Shown: positions 61,438-64,000 of the stretch, one piece after another
How positions within the stretch are numbered: position 1 is the first letter of the stretch
Layout: every line of letters starts with the position of its first letter
Assembly: GCF_900090105.1 (NCBI RefSeq)
Contig: NZ_FMDM01000006.1
Location: 310,001 to 374,000 of the forward strand
Source of the DNA: Micromonospora humi
Lineage (GTDB): Bacteria > Actinomycetota > Actinomycetes > Mycobacteriales > Micromonosporaceae
Direction of reading: 5' to 3'
DNA: 64,000 bases
The notes under the pieces: model-generated
Databases searched by the model: none
What the model was told of the DNA's origin: nothing
What the model saw: only the letters and a program-made list of their open reading frames with translations
Made by a program: the position numbers and the translations under genes

Positions 61438-62090
61438 TGCCGCCGGCGTTGGACGAGGTTCATCTCCATCATCTCCGCGAGTTGTGCGCTCGTCCGGCCA
61501 TGATCGACGACGAGGGCCTGCGCCTCGGAGGCACGTACGTGATGTTCTTCGCCGAGTCCGCCCTGATGGCTGAGCACGCCGCCGCCCTGCTCGGAGATCA
61601 ACACCGAGCGCACGTGCTGGAAATCGGTCTTGGCCTGGGCGTCTTCGCCCAGCAGATCGCGCCGCTGCGACCCGCCCGTTACACCGCCGTCGAACCCCAT
61701 CCGGCGGTCGTGGACCTGGTCGTACCGAGAATCCGCGAGCACCTGCCTTGTCCCGTCGTGGTTGTCGTCGAACCATGGCAGGTGCTCGATCTTGAGCCGG
61801 AGAGCATCGACGCGATCATGTACGACACCTGGCCGCCCGACGGGCACGCCGACGCCGATTTCGCCAGCTTCGTGGAACGGGTAGCGATCCCTGTTCTGAG
61901 GCCCGGAGGTCGCTTCAGCTTCTTCCACAGCGGCACAGAGTTGCCCGAAGCGCGCGTCGAAGTGCTGGACCACTTCTTCCCGGGCTGGAGCGCAACGAAG
62001 GTGACCATCCCTGCGAATCAACTGCCGAGCGGCTGGACGAAGCCGACGGGCGACTTCCTCGTGCCGTGCGCCCGGAAGGGGGTCCAATGA
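61437..62090 (+). CDS. Class I SAM-dependent methyltransferase, guanidinoacetate N-methyltransferase-like
   Basis: A 217-residue Rossmann methyltransferase. SAM motif I is HVLEIGLGLGVFAQQI near residue 60 and motif II is YTAVEPHPAVVDLV near 82. The segment SIDAIMYDTWPPDGHADADF near 125 resembles the D-T-(Y/W)-P loop of guanidinoacetate and protein-arginine N-methyltransferases, so the acceptor is probably a guanidino or amino nitrogen; this is inference. The ATG at 61437 overlaps the MAT stop (TGATG) and follows AGGAG; a GTG at 61431 is possible. It overlaps the next gene by four bases. Confidence 0.8.
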   Translation: MPPALDEVHLHHLRELCARPAMIDDEGLRLGGTYVMFFAESALMAEHAAALLGDQHRAHVLEIGLGLGVFAQQIAPLRPARYTAVEPHPAVVDLVVPRIREHLPCPVVVVVEPWQVLDLEPESIDAIMYDTWPPDGHADADFASFVERVAIPVLRPGGRFSFFHSGTELPEARVEVLDHFFPGWSATKVTIPANQLPSGWTKPTGDFLVPCARKGVQ

Positions 62091-62815
62091 TGCGAGTGAC
62101 CGGCGAAGACCTCCCGCACCGCTTCCGTCAGGAGGGCTACCTCGCCATCGAGGGATTCCTGGAGCGCGAGACGTTGTCCCAGTTGCGTGCCGCCGCCGAC
62201 CTGGCATTCGAGCAGATCATCGGCCAGACCGTGTCGCTGCGGACGGCGCATCCTCGCCTCACCTGGTGGCGCCTGCCGGATGGCCGACCGTACGTCTTCA
62301 AGATCAAACCTGTTGTCGATCTCGCACCGGCCTTCGCGGGCGTGGCGGCGAGCGAAGATATCGGATTCCTCGCCTCGTCGATGCTCTCCGCCAAGGCGAC
62401 ACTGATGGAGGACAAGGTCACCTACAAGGCGGCGCTCGCCGACCCCGCCGGTTGGGCCGACCTGCCGGTTTTCGGCGAGGAGGTCCGCAAACACTCCGAC
62501 GCCTCGTACTTCGCGGCGCGCGGCTACGACCGGGTGATCACGGTGGCGCTGTGTCTCGACGACTGCCCCGCAGCCGCAGGGGCGCTGCAGGTGTGGCCCG
62601 GCAGTCACCGACGCCCTGTGCGACACGAGCCGACGCCAAACCAGGGGCCGGTCGTCCCGGACGATGACGCGCCCGACGATCAGGCGGTGACGCTTGAGGC
62701 ATCAGCGGGATCGCTGCTGGCCTGGGATGCCGCGCTCGTGCATGCCAGCGGGCCGAACAGCACCGACAGACCGCGGCGACTGCTGGTTCTCGGTTACTCG
62801 GCGAGCGGCTCATGA
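62087..62815 (+). CDS. PhyH-family Fe(II)/2-oxoglutarate dioxygenase
   Basis: A 242-residue phytanoyl-CoA dioxygenase-like enzyme. The iron facial triad is H-x-D in EVRKHSDASYFAARGYDR near residue 137 and the distal His in ALVHASGPNSTDRPRR near 222, with the following Arg binding 2-oxoglutarate; the strand QVWPGSHRRPVRH lies between them. Such enzymes hydroxylate (or chlorinate, with other residues) small molecules or free amino acids. With ATGA overlaps to both neighbours it is part of the same operon. The carboxylate of the triad is present, so hydroxylation is expected. Confidence 0.87.
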   Translation: MMRVTGEDLPHRFRQEGYLAIEGFLERETLSQLRAAADLAFEQIIGQTVSLRTAHPRLTWWRLPDGRPYVFKIKPVVDLAPAFAGVAASEDIGFLASSMLSAKATLMEDKVTYKAALADPAGWADLPVFGEEVRKHSDASYFAARGYDRVITVALCLDDCPAAAGALQVWPGSHRRPVRHEPTPNQGPVVPDDDAPDDQAVTLEASAGSLLAWDAALVHASGPNSTDRPRRLLVLGYSASGS

Positions 62816-63516
62816 CCGCCGCACCGAATCCGCCGGGCCGAGCGACCGTCGGCGCCTCTCAGCCTCCGAACAGTGCCTTCGACCCGCCGTACACCCAACC
62901 GCACCCGTACTTCGGTCAGTGGGGCGAGGACCGCTGGCTCGTCGAACACCTGGCCGTTCCAGCACAGGGCGTCTTCGTCGATATCGGGGCAGGCGACGGA
63001 GTACGGGGTAGCAACACCCTCTACTTCGAGAGGCGGGGATGGACGGGGTTGAGCGTCGATCCTGATCCGCGTAACCACGCGCCCCTGGCCAGACGCCAAT
63101 GCGTGGTCCGCCACTGCGCCATCTCGAACACCGCCGGCAAGCAGACCTTCAGCCAATACGACGCCAAGCCCTCCTGGTCCGGCCTGGGTGACCGGGGCCA
63201 GGGCTACACCGTGGGCACCGCTCCCTGCCTCCGGCTCGGAGACCTGCTCCACGACCTCGGAATCGAGCGGATAGACCTCCTGAACATCGATGTCGAAGGC
63301 ACAGAGCTGGACGTCTGGTCGTCCTTCGACCCGGCCGAGCACCGCCCTGGGATCGTCATCATCGAGTACGACTCCCGAGACCCTGACCGCAGTGAGGAGC
63401 GGATCATCCGCGCTCTCGGGGCTGATCGCTTCGAGCTCATACATCGAACTCCAGCCAACCTCGTCCTGCGAGGGCTGGATCCGGTGAGCCAGCGACGGTG
63501 GCGCCATGCGAGATGA
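62812..63516 (+). CDS. FkbM-family methyltransferase
   Basis: A 234-residue FkbM methyltransferase. Motif I is VFVDIGAGDGVRGSNTLYF near residue 50, the acidic residue for SAM ribose lies in WTGLSVDPDPRNHAPL, and the family marker LLNIDVEGTELDVW is near 160. FkbM enzymes usually O-methylate hydroxyls on natural products, so this one could methylate the hydroxyl made by the PhyH enzyme, which is inference. ATGA overlap with the dioxygenase gene, and the last 11 bases overlap the next gene. Confidence 0.88.
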   Translation: MTAAPNPPGRATVGASQPPNSAFDPPYTQPHPYFGQWGEDRWLVEHLAVPAQGVFVDIGAGDGVRGSNTLYFERRGWTGLSVDPDPRNHAPLARRQCVVRHCAISNTAGKQTFSQYDAKPSWSGLGDRGQGYTVGTAPCLRLGDLLHDLGIERIDLLNIDVEGTELDVWSSFDPAEHRPGIVIIEYDSRDPDRSEERIIRALGADRFELIHRTPANLVLRGLDPVSQRRWRHAR

Positions 63517-64000
63517 TTCTCTCCTCGAAGCGCTCGCCACCGCGATCCAGCCAAAGGTGACCGGTGAGAGGGCGGTGGTCTTCTGTTCCCACAGCGCGGA
63601 CGAGCCTCACTGGCGAAATCTGATGGCGGCTGCGGGCGCGGCCGACGTCCTGGTCCTGGCCTTCGACGGCAACCTCCTCGCCTCCTTGCCCAGCCCGCCC
63701 GGCACCCGCAGCGCAGCCCAACTGCTCGCGGACCGGCACGCTCTCCTCGCCACCCTCGCGACGGACTCGCCGCTGAGCGCACTCGTGGATCGTTTCGATC
63801 CCGACAGGCGAGCAGCGCTTTACGTCACCGACCCTCTGGAGCCGCTGGTGACAGGCAGCCGGCCGCTCATCGGCGCCAAGCACCCGAGCTGGAGCATCTT
63901 CGAACACAAGAGCGTGGTGGATGTGCTGTGGGACTCCATCGGCCTGCCGCGCGCGGAATCAGTGGTGTACGACGAGCCAGCATCGCTGTGGCAGCCTGTC
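63506..64000 (+). CDS. Probable ATP-grasp ligase, N-terminal (pre-ATP-grasp) part, cut by window
   Basis: The frame opens at an ATG inside the end of the FkbM gene and runs off the right edge (165 codons seen). It encodes an alpha/beta domain (VLVLAFDGNLLASLP near residue 50, ALYVTDPLEPLVTG near 105), then RPLIGAKHPSWSIFEHKSV, a block like the pre-ATP-grasp/ATP-grasp boundary of peptide-type ligases, and DVLWDSIGLPRAESVVY. If the rest holds an ATP-grasp domain, the protein would join a carboxylate to an amine using ATP, e.g. an amino acid coupling. This is an inference from the N-terminal part only. Confidence 0.55.
   Translation, partial: MRDDSLLEALATAIQPKVTGERAVVFCSHSADEPHWRNLMAAAGAADVLVLAFDGNLLASLPSPPGTRSAAQLLADRHALLATLATDSPLSALVDRFDPDRRAALYVTDPLEPLVTGSRPLIGAKHPSWSIFEHKSVVDVLWDSIGLPRAESVVYDEPASLWQPV

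Overview
The window is high-GC DNA with the gene content and codon bias of a Micromonosporaceae-type actinomycete (Micromonospora or a close relative; this is inference from gene families and base composition, not a database match). Most housekeeping genes end codons in G or C. The stretch from about 20.5 to 25.3 kb is visibly richer in A and T, as expected for acquired DNA.

Region 1 (1-20.2 kb) is ordinary chromosome: a CynX/NimT-type MFS transporter with a divergent FCD-type GntR regulator, mscL, small conserved genes, a BenE transporter with a divergent XRE-cupin regulator, a PP2C phosphatase, an Eis-like acetyltransferase, a ZIP transporter, a beta-helix lipoprotein, an NAD-dependent epimerase, a two-component pair, and a LacI-controlled ABC sugar uptake operon with a GH130 enzyme and a large secreted protein (probably manno-oligosaccharide use).

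Region 2 (20.45-52.83 kb) looks like a composite genomic island. It starts at a tRNA-Lys gene cut off after its anticodon arm and ends at an intact tRNA-Lys in the opposite orientation. Its left part is a defence island: a D12-class adenine methyltransferase-NurA-HerA operon, divergent from a three-gene pPIWI-RE module (PD-(D/E)XK nuclease, DinG-type helicase, pPIWI-RE protein), then a Hachiman pair (hamA, hamB). Its middle (37-45 kb) is a mobile-element core: two replication-relaxation family proteins, a sigma-like HTH protein, a 2-kb non-coding region with iterons and a long-range inverted repeat, a small Xis-like HTH protein and a tyrosine integrase. Immediately after the integrase is a cassette-like array of small unrelated genes (45.2-49.7 kb) punctuated by a recurring hairpin-forming sequence, two copies of which match at 47 of 49 bases. 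A solitary OLD-family ATPase-TOPRIM nuclease closes the island.

Region 3 (52.8-59 kb, minus strand) has an odd HTH/zinc-ribbon/TPR fusion, a frameshifted acetyltransferase, a CU044_5270-like secreted protein, a GOLPH3/GPP34 protein, an acetamidase/formamidase and an APC permease. The permease is preceded by a candidate structured RNA with an H-type pseudoknot and an anti-Shine-Dalgarno segment.

Region 4 (59.2 kb to the right edge) is a tightly overlapping plus-strand operon that looks like a small-molecule biosynthetic cluster: radical SAM enzyme, archaeal-type methionine adenosyltransferase, a guanidino-type N-methyltransferase, a PhyH-type Fe/2OG dioxygenase, an FkbM methyltransferase and the start of a probable ATP-grasp ligase. 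A dedicated SAM synthetase beside three SAM-using enzymes suggests the cluster makes its own cofactor supply.
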